The notes beneath the pieces were generated by a model that was not told where the DNA came from, searched no databases, and saw only the letters and a list, made by a program, of their open reading frames with translations. The translations under genes were made by a program, and so were the position numbers. From assembly GCF_003600155.1 (NCBI RefSeq), contig NZ_QWLD01000012.1, forward strand, positions 1-64,000: a stretch of 64,000 nucleotides of DNA, read 5' to 3'. The stretch comes from Nesterenkonia muleiensis (lineage in GTDB: Bacteria > Actinomycetota > Actinomycetes > Actinomycetales > Micrococcaceae). Positions 34,952 to 43,176 of the stretch are shown here, one piece after another; within the stretch, counting starts at the first letter, position 1; each line of letters starts with the position of its first letter.

Positions 34952-35923
34952 TTATGAATCGGGTTGCAGTGCGAATCTTTGTGGGGATCTGAGTTCGGTG
35001 TTTCCTGGAGCCGGCATCGCCTCAGTGGATCCAATTCGGTCAAGGTGGTCAAGACACAAGCGCGCGCGGCGCACACGCTCCCTTGCCAGATTCTTGGCCG
35101 TACTGATTAGGTGCTGACCTACCGGATACATCGGTGGAGCATTGCGGACACCAAACTTCAGGTAGACGGGGGCCGCTACCCGGATGATCTCAGCTACTTC
35201 ATAATGCCGAACAAATCCGCCTAAATCGTCGGGTGATTCGATATAGATGTCTATGACGGTCTCCATTGCCCTCCTCAACTCCGCCAAGTGGGAGATCGTC
35301 ATGTCGCCTGGCACATTTATGGAGTCCGCTCCAAGGCCTGAAATGACTTGGAAGCTGGCGGGATTACTCGGTCCGGTAAGTGCGGAGAACTTGAGTCGTA
35401 AGTCAGCCGGAATATCGCCCTCTCTGCGCATTCGATGCAGCGTCCAGAGCACGCCCTCGTCAGCGACAAGTAGGCAACGTACACCTAAGTTGACCGCTCG
35501 TTGTGCTTCCGCGATCGACTGACCAAGTTGGTCGTACCCGCGAGCGCGCGGACCGGCACCGGTGGTCGCACGGCCTGCGCCGATGTCCCATAGTGCTCTC
35601 GGCCCGAGGAATAGGCAAACCTCTATGTTCTCCTCACGAGCGAGGTCGAGCATCTCGATGATCTCTGCGTCTTGGAGCATCATGACTCCGCTGCCTTGAC
35701 TGATGCGGTGAATGGTAACGCCACAGCGCTTGGCCTCGTCTAAGGCTGCGCGCATAACCTCTGGGCCTTCGAGCGACGGTATCTCGATTCGGTATGAGCC
35801 GCCATCAGGAAAGCGAGTAGTCGAGGAGCCGGGGGAAGCCATCTGTCGGCCAATACCAAGTGTCGCGAGTTCGTCTGCTCCCGGCAAGCGCGGATCGGTA
35901 TGTACCAGAGCGTTTGTGTCCAA
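34952..35923 (-). CDS. U32-peptidase-like TIM-barrel protein of unknown function
   Basis: 323 aa. The sequence (GIGRQMASPGSSTTRFPDGG, IHRISQGSGVMML, CLFLGPRALWDIGAG, YIESPDDLGGFVRHYEI-like) fits a TIM-barrel family often labelled U32 peptidase in actinobacteria, but no protease residues can be named. It is the first gene of the island operon, so it probably acts on the TRAP-imported substrate. TTG start with GAGGAG at 5-nt spacing. Function unknown. Confidence 0.65.
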   Translation of the reverse strand: MDTNALVHTDPRLPGADELATLGIGRQMASPGSSTTRFPDGGSYRIEIPSLEGPEVMRAALDEAKRCGVTIHRISQGSGVMMLQDAEIIEMLDLAREENIEVCLFLGPRALWDIGAGRATTGAGPRARGYDQLGQSIAEAQRAVNLGVRCLLVADEGVLWTLHRMRREGDIPADLRLKFSALTGPSNPASFQVISGLGADSINVPGDMTISHLAELRRAMETVIDIYIESPDDLGGFVRHYEVAEIIRVAAPVYLKFGVRNAPPMYPVGQHLISTAKNLARERVRRARLCLDHLDRIGSTEAMPAPGNTELRSPQRFALQPDS

Positions 35924-35936
35924 AATAACTCCTCAT

Positions 35937-35977
35937 GTTGTTCGATATATAGGCATATGATCTGTATTTAGAACAAC
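35937..35977. promoter_or_regulatory. Inverted repeat in the island promoter region
   Basis: GTTGTTC (35937-35943) and GAACAAC (35971-35977) flank a 27-bp AT-rich core containing TATATA, just upstream of the first island gene. It could be the binding site of the IclR regulator encoded at 37291. Confidence 0.4.
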
Positions 35978-36599
35978 TTAGGCGGTAGTGCGCCACCTGT
36001 CAAGGCGTCCATGGCTTTTCAAGATCCACTGAGTTTGGCGGCGAGTTTGCGATTGCGTCAGTCGTGGCAGATTGCTCGTTTGATGTTGTTTTTTCTTTTA
36101 TGGTGCAGTTTTATGATGACCAAGTTCCGTAGTGAGGCCATCATGTGGACGGCGGTGCTGGTCCGGATCGGGCTGGTGCCTTCGTGGGCGGTGAATGAAC
36201 TGTTTGTTCGCGCTGAGCAGGCCGCCGTGGGGTGCCCGTGGAATGATCGCCGGCGGACCTTGGAGGGTGTCTTTCGGCGGTTTAGGGCTGCGAGGCGCCC
36301 ATGAGCAGATTGTAGATCGTCAAGCGTTTCCGAGAGGTCGGTGTCGTTAAGACCTCTCTGGCGATAAATCGTTTCAAACAGCGCAGGTAAGGGCGTCTTT
36401 TTGAGGCCGTCATCACGACGTCAGTCCATGCAGGCGATGGTGTTAGGGGTCTCAGCCAACTGCAGCATCGACATCAGGACTAATTGAGAAAATATCGACA
36501 CATGGCAGAAACACATCGACGGTAATATGCGAACACCATTGGTTGCCGAAGCAACGCCCGTGGTGTTCCAACCGAACAATCAAGGAGGAAGTGCACACG
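35978..36599. other. Gene-poor stretch with debris and a leader hairpin
   Basis: Holds one unconvincing 97-codon frame (36011-36304) with a hydrophobic patch and no recognised relatives. A hairpin at 36531-36568 has arms GAACACCA/TGGTGTTC, inner stem GTTGC/GCAAC and loop CGAA. It lies just ahead of a strong AAGGAGG ribosome site (36582-36588). Confidence 0.4.
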
Positions 36600-36675
36600 A
36601 TGGCATTGAACGAAAAGTCCAAGAAGCTCGCAGAGCCTCAGGATAACGCGGGAACCTCAAAGATCGAGACCTTAG

Positions 36676-37236
36676 CCTGAATCCACCGATGTGCCCTCTG
36701 GTAAGTAGCTGAGATTCGGGAATCTCAGGGAGCATCGATGGTGGGCAGGAGGTTGGACGTCCCGGGCTTGCATCCGGTCTTCTCCACGGGTCTGCTTCTC
36801 GTCAGCCTTTTGCCCTTCTGGGGTGGGGTGATCCTGGCCGCTGTGGGCGGTACCACTGCGGCGGCCAACAACCGGTCGAAAGCTTGGTCCTTTTCTAAAC
36901 TTGGCGTAGGTGCAGGATCAGCCGTAGTGAGCGATGCTGATGATCCACTGCCGAAGAGTCAGCGCTCAAGTCCGGGATAGCTGTCCTCAGATGATGGCTG
37001 CGGCCATGCGCATCAGGTTACGCGCCAAGGCGCTGACGGTGGTGAAGAATCCGTGGTGGTAGACATCAAAGATGGTCTCCTGGCCAGGGGCCAGCTTGGC
37101 TTTGTTCTTCTCCGGTACCTAGCGGATGATCAGCACTTACATAACCACCAGCCCACCTAGCCCCACTGACACTTAAATGGACGCCTTTCTTCCGGAATCT
37201 CAGTAACTCATCAGACGTCACAGCGGTGGATTCAGG
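36676..37236 (-). mobile_element. Internally deleted IS1380-family element with terminal inverted repeats
   Basis: The ends are 42-bp inverted repeats matching at 35 positions: left 36676-36717 begins CCTGAATCCACCG and right 37195-37236 ends with its complement. TTAG flanks both sides (36672-36675; 37238-37241 with one extra T), like a short target duplication. Inside, only a transposase tail remains on the minus strand, so the copy is 561 bp and cannot move alone. A frame at 36738-36980 inside it is not a convincing gene. Confidence 0.7.
36987..37130 (-). pseudogene. IS1380-family transposase C-terminal fragment
   Basis: Reads VPEKNKAKLAPGQETIF, DVYHHGFFTT and then directly VSALARNLMRMAAAII with stop. 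In full IS1380 transposases these blocks are separated by the catalytic Glu region, so an internal deletion has joined them. An in-frame TAG also precedes the first block. Confidence 0.55.
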
Positions 37237-37290
37237 TTTAGCCGCGCTTTCGCTGGTGTCGGTGGATCAATCCACTGTTACACCCTTCCC

Positions 37291-38055
37291 CTAATATCCG
37301 AGTATGGTAGCGAGTTCCGATGTCGCGTCGACGACCATGGACGCAAGTTGCGCAGATCGCTCATCGTCCCACCTGGTGGTCGGTACAGAAATGCTCATAG
37401 CTGCTCTAACGGTTTTTGATCTGTCGTAAACCTGAGATCCGACGCAAGCGAGGCCCTCGCTAGACTCATTAGCATCAATGGCCCAACCCCGTTCGCGCAC
37501 CAAGTTGAGTTCTCGGCGCAACTCCCCCAGGTCGCCTATACTGCACCTCGTGATTTTCGGAAGCTTCTCATTAGGATAGAGCGCCGTCACTTCGTCGTCC
37601 GTTAGTCCCGCCAAGAGTGCCTTACCGATTGCCGTACAATGTGCAGGCAATCGACGGCCGACGTCCGAAACGAGTCGAACGGGACGAGACGACTCGACCT
37701 TAGCTATGTATACAACGTCGGATCCGCTGAGAATACCTAGTTGCACAGTCTCATTGCACCGCGCTGACAATTTTGTTGCGATTTGTTTACCTTCGCGAAC
37801 CAAATCCAGCCCAGTTTCGTATGCGTTTCCAAGTTCCAAAGTCCGCACCCCTAGCGAAAACCGATTGGAGGTCGGTTCGCCGACGGGCCGAAGGTAGCCA
37901 CGATCAATTAGCGTGGTGACGAGTTCATGCGCGCTTGTCCGGGGGAGCTGCAGTTGCCGAACAATCTCTGGCACAGTCAGTTCCGTGGGACCATTCACAA
38001 ACAGTTCGAGTACATCCAGCCCCCGGCGAAGAGCTGGAGAAGAAAGCCGTGCCAC
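37291..38055 (-). CDS. IclR-family transcriptional regulator
   Basis: 254 aa with an N-terminal winged helix (ALRRGLDVLELF, VPEIVRQLQLPRTSAHELV, residues about 8-65) and the IclR effector domain (VGRRLPAHCTAIGKALLAGL, RERGWAIDANESSEGLACVG). GTG start after TAGGAG. Read in the same direction as the TRAP/DUF4392 island, 1.4 kb upstream, and a likely regulator of it or of the adjoining dipeptidase/flavin-reductase genes. Confidence 0.88.
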   Translation of the reverse strand: MARLSSPALRRGLDVLELFVNGPTELTVPEIVRQLQLPRTSAHELVTTLIDRGYLRPVGEPTSNRFSLGVRTLELGNAYETGLDLVREGKQIATKLSARCNETVQLGILSGSDVVYIAKVESSRPVRLVSDVGRRLPAHCTAIGKALLAGLTDDEVTALYPNEKLPKITRCSIGDLGELRRELNLVRERGWAIDANESSEGLACVGSQVYDRSKTVRAAMSISVPTTRWDDERSAQLASMVVDATSELATILGY

Positions 38056-38084
38056 GTCAACTCCTAAGACATAGGTCCAAAATA

Positions 38085-38726
38085 TCGGTCATTGCGCTAC
38101 AGTATCAACACAATCCAAGGTCACCGCCCTATGAGGAACACGATGAGGGACTGTCGACCTTCGGGTGACTCGTCGTCAAGAAACTCAACGAGCTTGGAAT
38201 GTTAATCGATCTATCACATGTCGGCGAGCAGATTTTCTTAGACACTATCGAGCTTTCTAAGAACCCTGTAGCGATCACACACGCCAACCTTAGGGAATTT
38301 TCCAGCCATGCCCGCAACAAGCCTGAGCCGATAGTTCGCGAGTTAGTTGCGCGTGGCGGTGTCATCGGAGCTAACGCATTCCCCCGGTTTCTCCCTGGTG
38401 GCTTCGATGCCACAATTGACGCCTTCCTCGACGCCATCGACAGTCTAGTTCAAGTCGTAGGACCGGACTCGGTGGCAATCGCAACAGATTTCTGCGAAGG
38501 CCAAGACATGGACTACTGGCATTATCTCCGCAGACTTCACGGAAAAATCCCGGGTGCCCCACCCAGTGTGCCTCGACCCGACCCATCGTTACGTGGGCTT
38601 GATACCGGTAGGGAAATGCCAAACATCGAATACGGCCTCCGCGAACGCGGCTACGATGAAGAGAGTATCACCAAGATTCTCGGAAAAAACTGGATGCGAC
38701 TATATCGTGAGGTGTGGGGCGCGTAA
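38085..38726 (+). pseudogene. Truncated M19 membrane-dipeptidase gene with an in-frame TGA
   Basis: From 38199 the frame gives 175 residues of a renal-dipeptidase (M19) C-terminal half: GMLIDLSHVGEQIF, ITHANLREFSSHARN, IATDFCEG and ILGKNWMRLYREVWG. Upstream in the same frame, from 38085, more of the family is readable (ALQYQHNPRSPPYEE, GLSTFG), but a TGA at 38166-38168 replaces the residue before LVVKKLNELG. The N-terminal third, with the first zinc ligands, is missing; the break lies about 30 bp from the IclR start. The enzyme should be inactive. Confidence 0.75.
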
Positions 38727-39922
38727 TGCTGACCCGGAAAAAACAAAGTCGTAAAGGCAATATTTCTGTTGAATTAGCGGCAAAGTCTTCGCCCTTCGAC
38801 TCAAGTAAGCTGTGGGAGGCGACCACACATTACCCAACAGGCGTTGCAGTGGTTACGGCGGCACCCTCTAATGGCGAACGCGTCGCGATGGTGGTGGGCA
38901 CTTTCACCTCCATCTCATTGGAGCCAGCACTGGTGGGGTTCTTTGCGTCGATGGAGTCAACGTCATACTCCCGGCTTCGTGATTGCGATGTTTTTACAAT
39001 AAACGTCCTGTCTCATGCACAGGAAGATATCGCTCGGGCCTTGTCCCGGAAGGACGTTTCAGACAAGCTCCAAGACATCCCATGCCACGAATCTCCACTT
39101 GGGGCCCCACTAATCGATGGTGCCGTAGCATGGTTCGAATGCCGCATAGCATCTTCATTCGGTATTGGAGATCATGATCTGGTTGTCGGAGCTTTACAAG
39201 CTATGGACGTTCCGAACCCTGTTCTTCCGTTGTTGTATTTCCAGCGCAGTCTGGGACAGTATCGCTCAAAGTCGTTCGTCATCTCCGGGGAAGAGGCACT
39301 CCTTCCGGCGGTCTCGGCTGTCGAACGTGCTCGCTCTTTACTTGAAGAGCTTGCGGCTGAACTTCAGCGAGAAGTTGTCGTATTCACCAGACTCGGCGAA
39401 GAGGTCATTGCGATCGCTTCAGCGGGTGAGCAGCCAAACCGTAAAACCAGCTTACTTGGCCGACGGTTTCCATTCGCACCACCTTTCGGCGCTCTTCTCC
39501 TCGATTCAGAAGAGGAAACGAAAGCGTGGATCGACCGTGCACGCAGCGGATCTGAGCCTGCCCGCTGGCGCGATCGACTCTCCAGGCTTCGGGAGAGGGG
39601 AGCCTCATTAGCCATGCTGTCAGAAGGTCACCGATCCTTCGATGAAGTTGTAGAGCAGTTTTCCCAGGGGATACACACTCCCCAACAGAGGCGTCACCTG
39701 CTCGCGCTGATGGGGGAGCTCGAGGCTGAGTACGAACCCGAGGACACGTCGCTTGAGACCGGGCGTGATTTACGTCTTACACAAGTCCGCGCACGGATTT
39801 GCGGAGTTGACGTTCTCCTATCTGTCCATGGAATGTCGCAACCAATTCGCTATGACGAAGTACACAGCATCATCGAGACGATGAGGTCCTATATAGACCG
39901 AATGGAGAGAAAGGTAACCTAG
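38726..39922 (+). CDS. Flavin reductase fused to an IclR-like effector domain
   Basis: 398 aa. Residues about 25-180 are a flavin reductase split-barrel (HYPTGVAVVTA, GTFTSISLEPALVGFFAS, INVLSHAQEDIARALSRK). Residues about 195-395 resemble an IclR ligand-binding domain (LLEELAAELQREVVVF, LGRRFPFAPPFGALLLDS, RLRERG) without the DNA-binding helix. This suggests a reductase switched by a small molecule, as in the HPA hydroxylase reductase C1 with its MarR-like tail. ATG 38726 overlaps the stop of the dipeptidase remnant (TAATG), showing a former operon. The oxygenase partner is not known. Confidence 0.78.
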   Translation: MLTRKKQSRKGNISVELAAKSSPFDSSKLWEATTHYPTGVAVVTAAPSNGERVAMVVGTFTSISLEPALVGFFASMESTSYSRLRDCDVFTINVLSHAQEDIARALSRKDVSDKLQDIPCHESPLGAPLIDGAVAWFECRIASSFGIGDHDLVVGALQAMDVPNPVLPLLYFQRSLGQYRSKSFVISGEEALLPAVSAVERARSLLEELAAELQREVVVFTRLGEEVIAIASAGEQPNRKTSLLGRRFPFAPPFGALLLDSEEETKAWIDRARSGSEPARWRDRLSRLRERGASLAMLSEGHRSFDEVVEQFSQGIHTPQQRRHLLALMGELEAEYEPEDTSLETGRDLRLTQVRARICGVDVLLSVHGMSQPIRYDEVHSIIETMRSYIDRMERKVT

Positions 39923-39967
39923 TGAACTGTCGCCTCAAATTTAGAGCTCTCCTGACTGATGTGTAAG

Positions 39968-40126
39968 TCACTGGGTTCTACCTGGCAGTTTCGAATTCAG
40001 GCCTGAGAGGGTGATCAGGGCCATCGCGATCAAAGCCATGGCGGAATGAAATCTGAAGGCTACTCGGGTCATCATTCGGATCTTGGTGTGACTGATTTGA
40101 TGTGCCTGTTTGAGAGCCCGACGCCG
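39968..40126 (-). mobile_element. ISL3-family transposase C-terminal fragment
   Basis: Minus-strand frame reads ISHTKIRMMTRVAFRFHS, then AMALIAMALITLSGLN, then PGRTQ and stop, matching the end of ISL3 transposases (HNTKIRLxTRxAFGF, ALIALAML, PLPGR). Only about 50 codons remain; no terminal repeat was identified. Confidence 0.6.
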
Positions 40127-40131
40127 GGTGG

Positions 40132-40677
40132 TCAGGCGGTTATGGAAACCACCAGCTCGCGGAAACTGGAGGCCTGAAAGACCAGGGGCTCGATACCGGA
40201 CTGAGTGCTGACGCTCTTCACCTCCATGACCACCACCGTGTGATCTCCTGCCAAGTGCTCTCCCACCACCTGGCAATCCAGCCACACCGGAGCGTCGTCA
40301 ATCAGCACGGCCCCCGAATCAACGATAGTGGTGGCCAGATCGGCAAACCTATCGCGACCCTTGGAGGCCAGCTGGAGGCAGGCGGCGGCGTGGTTACTAC
40401 CCAGCACAGAGATCCCAACGCGAGGCGCTTGCTTTAGCACCGGCCACGTGGTGGAGCTGTTCTGGACGGCGAACATCACCATTGGCGGGTAGAAGGAGAC
40501 ACCCACGGTGAAGGACGAGGCGGCGATGCCCACCAGCTCGTCATCAATTTGTGCGCAGAGCGCGGCGACACCCGAGGGGAAGGCCGCGAAGGCGTCCTTG
40601 ATGATTTGACCACCTTCGCCCACGGACTCCAGAGTGCGTTCGCCGGTATCGGTGGTCTCGTTCTCCAAGAAGCTCAT
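40132..40677 (-). CDS. Flavin reductase (DIM6/NTAB family)
   Basis: 181 aa split-barrel FMN reductase: KDAFAAFPSGVAALCAQIDD, ASSFTVGVSFYPPMVMFAVQNSSTTWP, GISVLGSNHAAACLQLASKGRDRF. Clearly related to the reductase at 15312. Divergent from the FCD-domain regulator and probably the electron donor for the LLM monooxygenase at 44492. ATG 40677 with GGGAGAG is chosen; 11 extra codons upstream are unlikely. Confidence 0.87.
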   Translation of the reverse strand: MSFLENETTDTGERTLESVGEGGQIIKDAFAAFPSGVAALCAQIDDELVGIAASSFTVGVSFYPPMVMFAVQNSSTTWPVLKQAPRVGISVLGSNHAAACLQLASKGRDRFADLATTIVDSGAVLIDDAPVWLDCQVVGEHLAGDHTVVVMEVKSVSTQSGIEPLVFQASSFRELVVSITA

Positions 40678-40796
40678 CGGTTCTCTCCCGCAAGTCGTGA
40701 ATATCCACACTGCATACGTAAGTCATAATTGAGGAACATGTCTCTCCGAAAGATACGCGAGGGATGAGTCGCGAAACTGACGAGCCTGTTACCATG

Positions 40797-40805
40797 GTGT
40801 TACAC
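40797..40805. promoter_or_regulatory. Palindrome GTGTTACAC, candidate operator (copy 1)
   Basis: In the divergent region between the flavin reductase and the FCD-domain regulator. The same 9-mer occurs at 45925-45933, upstream of the LLM-amidase-amidohydrolase operon, so both could be sites of the regulator encoded at 40896. Confidence 0.35.
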
Positions 40806-40895
40806 GCGCCGCACCTCTGAGGGCCTTGATGTTATCTTGGACAAAGGCGACCAGACCCGGTTCGCCTGTGATAACAGCACAAACAAGGAGAATTG

Positions 40896-41687
40896 ATGGC
40901 CGCTACGGCCCCAGAAAGCCGGAAGGTTGACTACACCCATCTCACTGCTGAGGAATTCAGGCTCATCCGGATCCTGAGCGACTTTGAGACTCCCACTGGC
41001 GCCCGAGTCGTTACCCGGCGAGCCCTGGATGAGGGTGTCGAGTTCAGCGAAGCCACCGTCTCCCGCATTCTGCTACGTCTGGACCGGATGGGACTGACCA
41101 CTAGGGTCGAGCGCAAAGGCCGCATGCTGACGAACGAAGGTCGGCAGCTGGTGGAGGATACCCAGCAGAGCCGCCTGGTGCACGATGAGCTGCGTCAGGC
41201 GCTGAACATCACCGACGTGAACCAGCTGGTGGACCTGCTGCGCGCACGTCGCGGCCTCGAGCAGGAGGCTGCCATCCTAGCCGCCCAGCACTCCACCGCC
41301 GAGGACCTGCAGGCACTGCGGAGCAATGTTGACCTCTACCGGAGGACTATCGGAACACGGGCGGGCACCAACCCAGGGATGGAGTTTCATCGGCTGCTCA
41401 TCCGTGCAGCCCACAGCCCCCTGTTAGAGGCCATCGCCCGCACGATCCTCTATGACCCGGTGGAGAAGTTTGAGCCGGCGCTCTCCGCCATCGTGGGCGA
41501 GCACGGCGATCTTGAGCAGGCGGTGAATCAGCATGCCGAGATCGTTGACGCCGTGGAAGCGGGCGACGCCGAGGTGGCGCGCCGTCTGGTCCACACTCAT
41601 CTCAGCGACTTCCTGGAAGAGGCAGACGCCTTCACCAAGCACGCCAACCCCTCCGTGGTCCACCGGCTGCTCGCTCTGATCCGTTGA
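40896..41687 (+). CDS. FCD-domain transcriptional regulator (GntR/FadR-like)
   Basis: 263 aa. The C-terminal 130 residues are an FCD ligand domain (LLRARRGLEQEAAILAAQH, MEFHRLLIRAAHSPLL, HAEIVDAVEAGDAEVARRLVHTHL). The N-terminus has a winged helix, TGARVVTRRALDEGVEFSEATVSRILLRL, differing from the classic GntR pattern and closer to the LysM/IclR-like type. AAGGAG precedes ATG 40896; the TTG one codon earlier is less likely. Divergent from the flavin reductase and convergent with the amidohydrolase operon, the probable target. Confidence 0.82.
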   Translation: MAATAPESRKVDYTHLTAEEFRLIRILSDFETPTGARVVTRRALDEGVEFSEATVSRILLRLDRMGLTTRVERKGRMLTNEGRQLVEDTQQSRLVHDELRQALNITDVNQLVDLLRARRGLEQEAAILAAQHSTAEDLQALRSNVDLYRRTIGTRAGTNPGMEFHRLLIRAAHSPLLEAIARTILYDPVEKFEPALSAIVGEHGDLEQAVNQHAEIVDAVEAGDAEVARRLVHTHLSDFLEEADAFTKHANPSVVHRLLALIR

Positions 41688-41709
41688 ACCTACACCGCCT
41701 CCTTACTCA

Positions 41710-43146
41710 TCAAAGTCGGGGGTATGAGAGCGGGAAGTGCTCCTCCACGTCCCGTTCGGCCCAGTCATGTGCCGGCCAGCTCCGCCAGACCCTCTCAGAG
41801 GCCTGCTGAACATCTGCAGCAGCCTGCTTGACATCGATCGTCGGCACTGTTCCGTTGTCGACCACTGTCTTGCCGTCTACCAGGACGGTCTTCACATCTG
41901 TGGGCTGGGCGTAGTAGACGATATTGCGGACGGGATCGCGCAGCGGCTGCATGGACAGCGTGTCGGTGCGCCAGAAGACCATATCCGCCTTGGCGCCCTC
42001 GCAGAGCCGACCGAGGTCATTGCGGCCCAGCGCCTCTGCCCCCTCGATCGTTGCGGCGGCGAAGACCTGACCAGCCGTCACGGCATGAGAATGCTTGTCC
42101 ATCAGCTTACCGATGATTGAGGTCCATCGGCAGGACTCAATCATCGACTGAGCCACAGTGTCCGTACCGAGGGAGATCCGGACTCCCCGGTCCCGGTACT
42201 TCTTGAAGGACTCCAGAGCGATCCCGTTGCGGGCGAAAACCCAGGCATTGTAGGCCACGGTGGCCTCTGTTTCGGCGAGCAAACCCAAATCGTCGCCCGG
42301 GAAGTTCACCCAGGAATTTCCGGTGGTAAAGATGACGTGTCCCAACACCGGCTGATGCGCCAAGAACCCGATGTCGTAGAGCCACTCCACCGGAGTGCGG
42401 CCGTAACGCTGAGTGATCTCGTGGAACTCGAAGACACTCTGGGCTACATGGGTGGTCAGCGGGAGGCTGTATTTCGTAGCTGCCTCAGCACTGGCCATCA
42501 GCAGGTCCTCGGTACAAGTGTCCGCCTGCGCCGGGTAGAAGGCACCCCGGATGCGGCCGTTGTCCAGATTCAGCGACTCGGCCAGCTCCTTCGCGTGCTC
42601 AAAACCATCCCAACCAGCCTGCTCGTCCCACTCGTACTCGACCTTTCTGCCGTTGCGGGTCAGCCAACGTCCGGAGCGGTAGCTGTGCCCTACATAGGAG
42701 CGGATGCCGTGGCGTTCGGCCTGTTCGGCGAAAAACTCCGCCTCGCTGCCCATCTGCAGCACAGTCGTGCAGCCGGAGAGCAGCAGCTCAGCGATAGAGT
42801 ACGTCACCGACGCGCGCTGACCCTCGACGTCCAGCCCTTTCGCCTTTGGCGGGAGGATGTCAGCCAACGTGCTGGAGTAGAACTGGCGACGCTCGGAGTC
42901 CTCCGCTAGCGACTTGTCGACCGGGGACTCCTGCAGATGAGCATGGGTGGAGACGAAGCCCGGCGTAAGCACCGCATCGGTGGTTACCGTCTCGTCTACT
43001 GGACCCGTGTAGTCCTTGCCCACCCAACGGATGCGGTCGTCATCCACCACCACGCAACCGTTCTCCAGCAAGCGGTGACCGCTGTCCTTCCCTTCTCCCG
43101 CCGACTGGTATGCGATAATCCAGGGAGCGTTGTATCGCGTAATCAT
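41710..43146 (-). CDS. Amidohydrolase (TrzN/AtzA/cytosine-deaminase-like)
   Basis: 478 aa metal-dependent hydrolase. Metal ligands are visible as STHAHLQ (His 68, His 70), THVAQS and the Asp of LGTDT; the beta-sandwich halves are at the two ends. Relatives remove amino, chloro or alkylamino groups from N-heterocycles (triazines, guanine, cytosine). Third gene of an operon with an LLM monooxygenase and an amidase, suggesting hydrolytic steps on a nitrogen compound. A decayed paralogue lies at 46083. Substrate not determinable. Confidence 0.82.
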   Translation of the reverse strand: MITRYNAPWIIAYQSAGEGKDSGHRLLENGCVVVDDDRIRWVGKDYTGPVDETVTTDAVLTPGFVSTHAHLQESPVDKSLAEDSERRQFYSSTLADILPPKAKGLDVEGQRASVTYSIAELLLSGCTTVLQMGSEAEFFAEQAERHGIRSYVGHSYRSGRWLTRNGRKVEYEWDEQAGWDGFEHAKELAESLNLDNGRIRGAFYPAQADTCTEDLLMASAEAATKYSLPLTTHVAQSVFEFHEITQRYGRTPVEWLYDIGFLAHQPVLGHVIFTTGNSWVNFPGDDLGLLAETEATVAYNAWVFARNGIALESFKKYRDRGVRISLGTDTVAQSMIESCRWTSIIGKLMDKHSHAVTAGQVFAAATIEGAEALGRNDLGRLCEGAKADMVFWRTDTLSMQPLRDPVRNIVYYAQPTDVKTVLVDGKTVVDNGTVPTIDVKQAAADVQQASERVWRSWPAHDWAERDVEEHFPLSYPRL

Positions 43147-43176
43147 GTCAATCCTGCCTTGTCAGTTCGGCTCTAT

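Larger units (their letters stand above)
36600..37294 (+). pseudogene. Small ORF (42 codons when joined) split by an IS1380-type insertion
   Basis: ATG 36600 follows a full AAGGAGG and gives 26 residues (MALNEKSKKLAEPQ..., ending SKIETLA) before running into the IS end. On the other side of the element, from 37238, the same frame continues TLA-ALSLVSVDQSTVTPFP and stops at 37294. Joined at the duplicated TTAGCC it is a 42-residue peptide. A leader-peptide-like charged N-terminus and hydrophobic C-terminus are visible; no family was recognised. It ends overlapping the convergent IclR gene. Confidence 0.45.

Noticed and set aside
36738-36980. 80-codon frame with a membrane-like segment inside the IS1380 remnant
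   Set aside because: Lies in non-coding parts of a deleted IS; no ribosome site and no family.
36600-37294. Idea that the split 42-residue ORF is a linaridin or other RiPP precursor
   Set aside because: The composition is leader-like, but no modification genes flank it and the PxxxTP-type motif is not exact, so no class is claimed.
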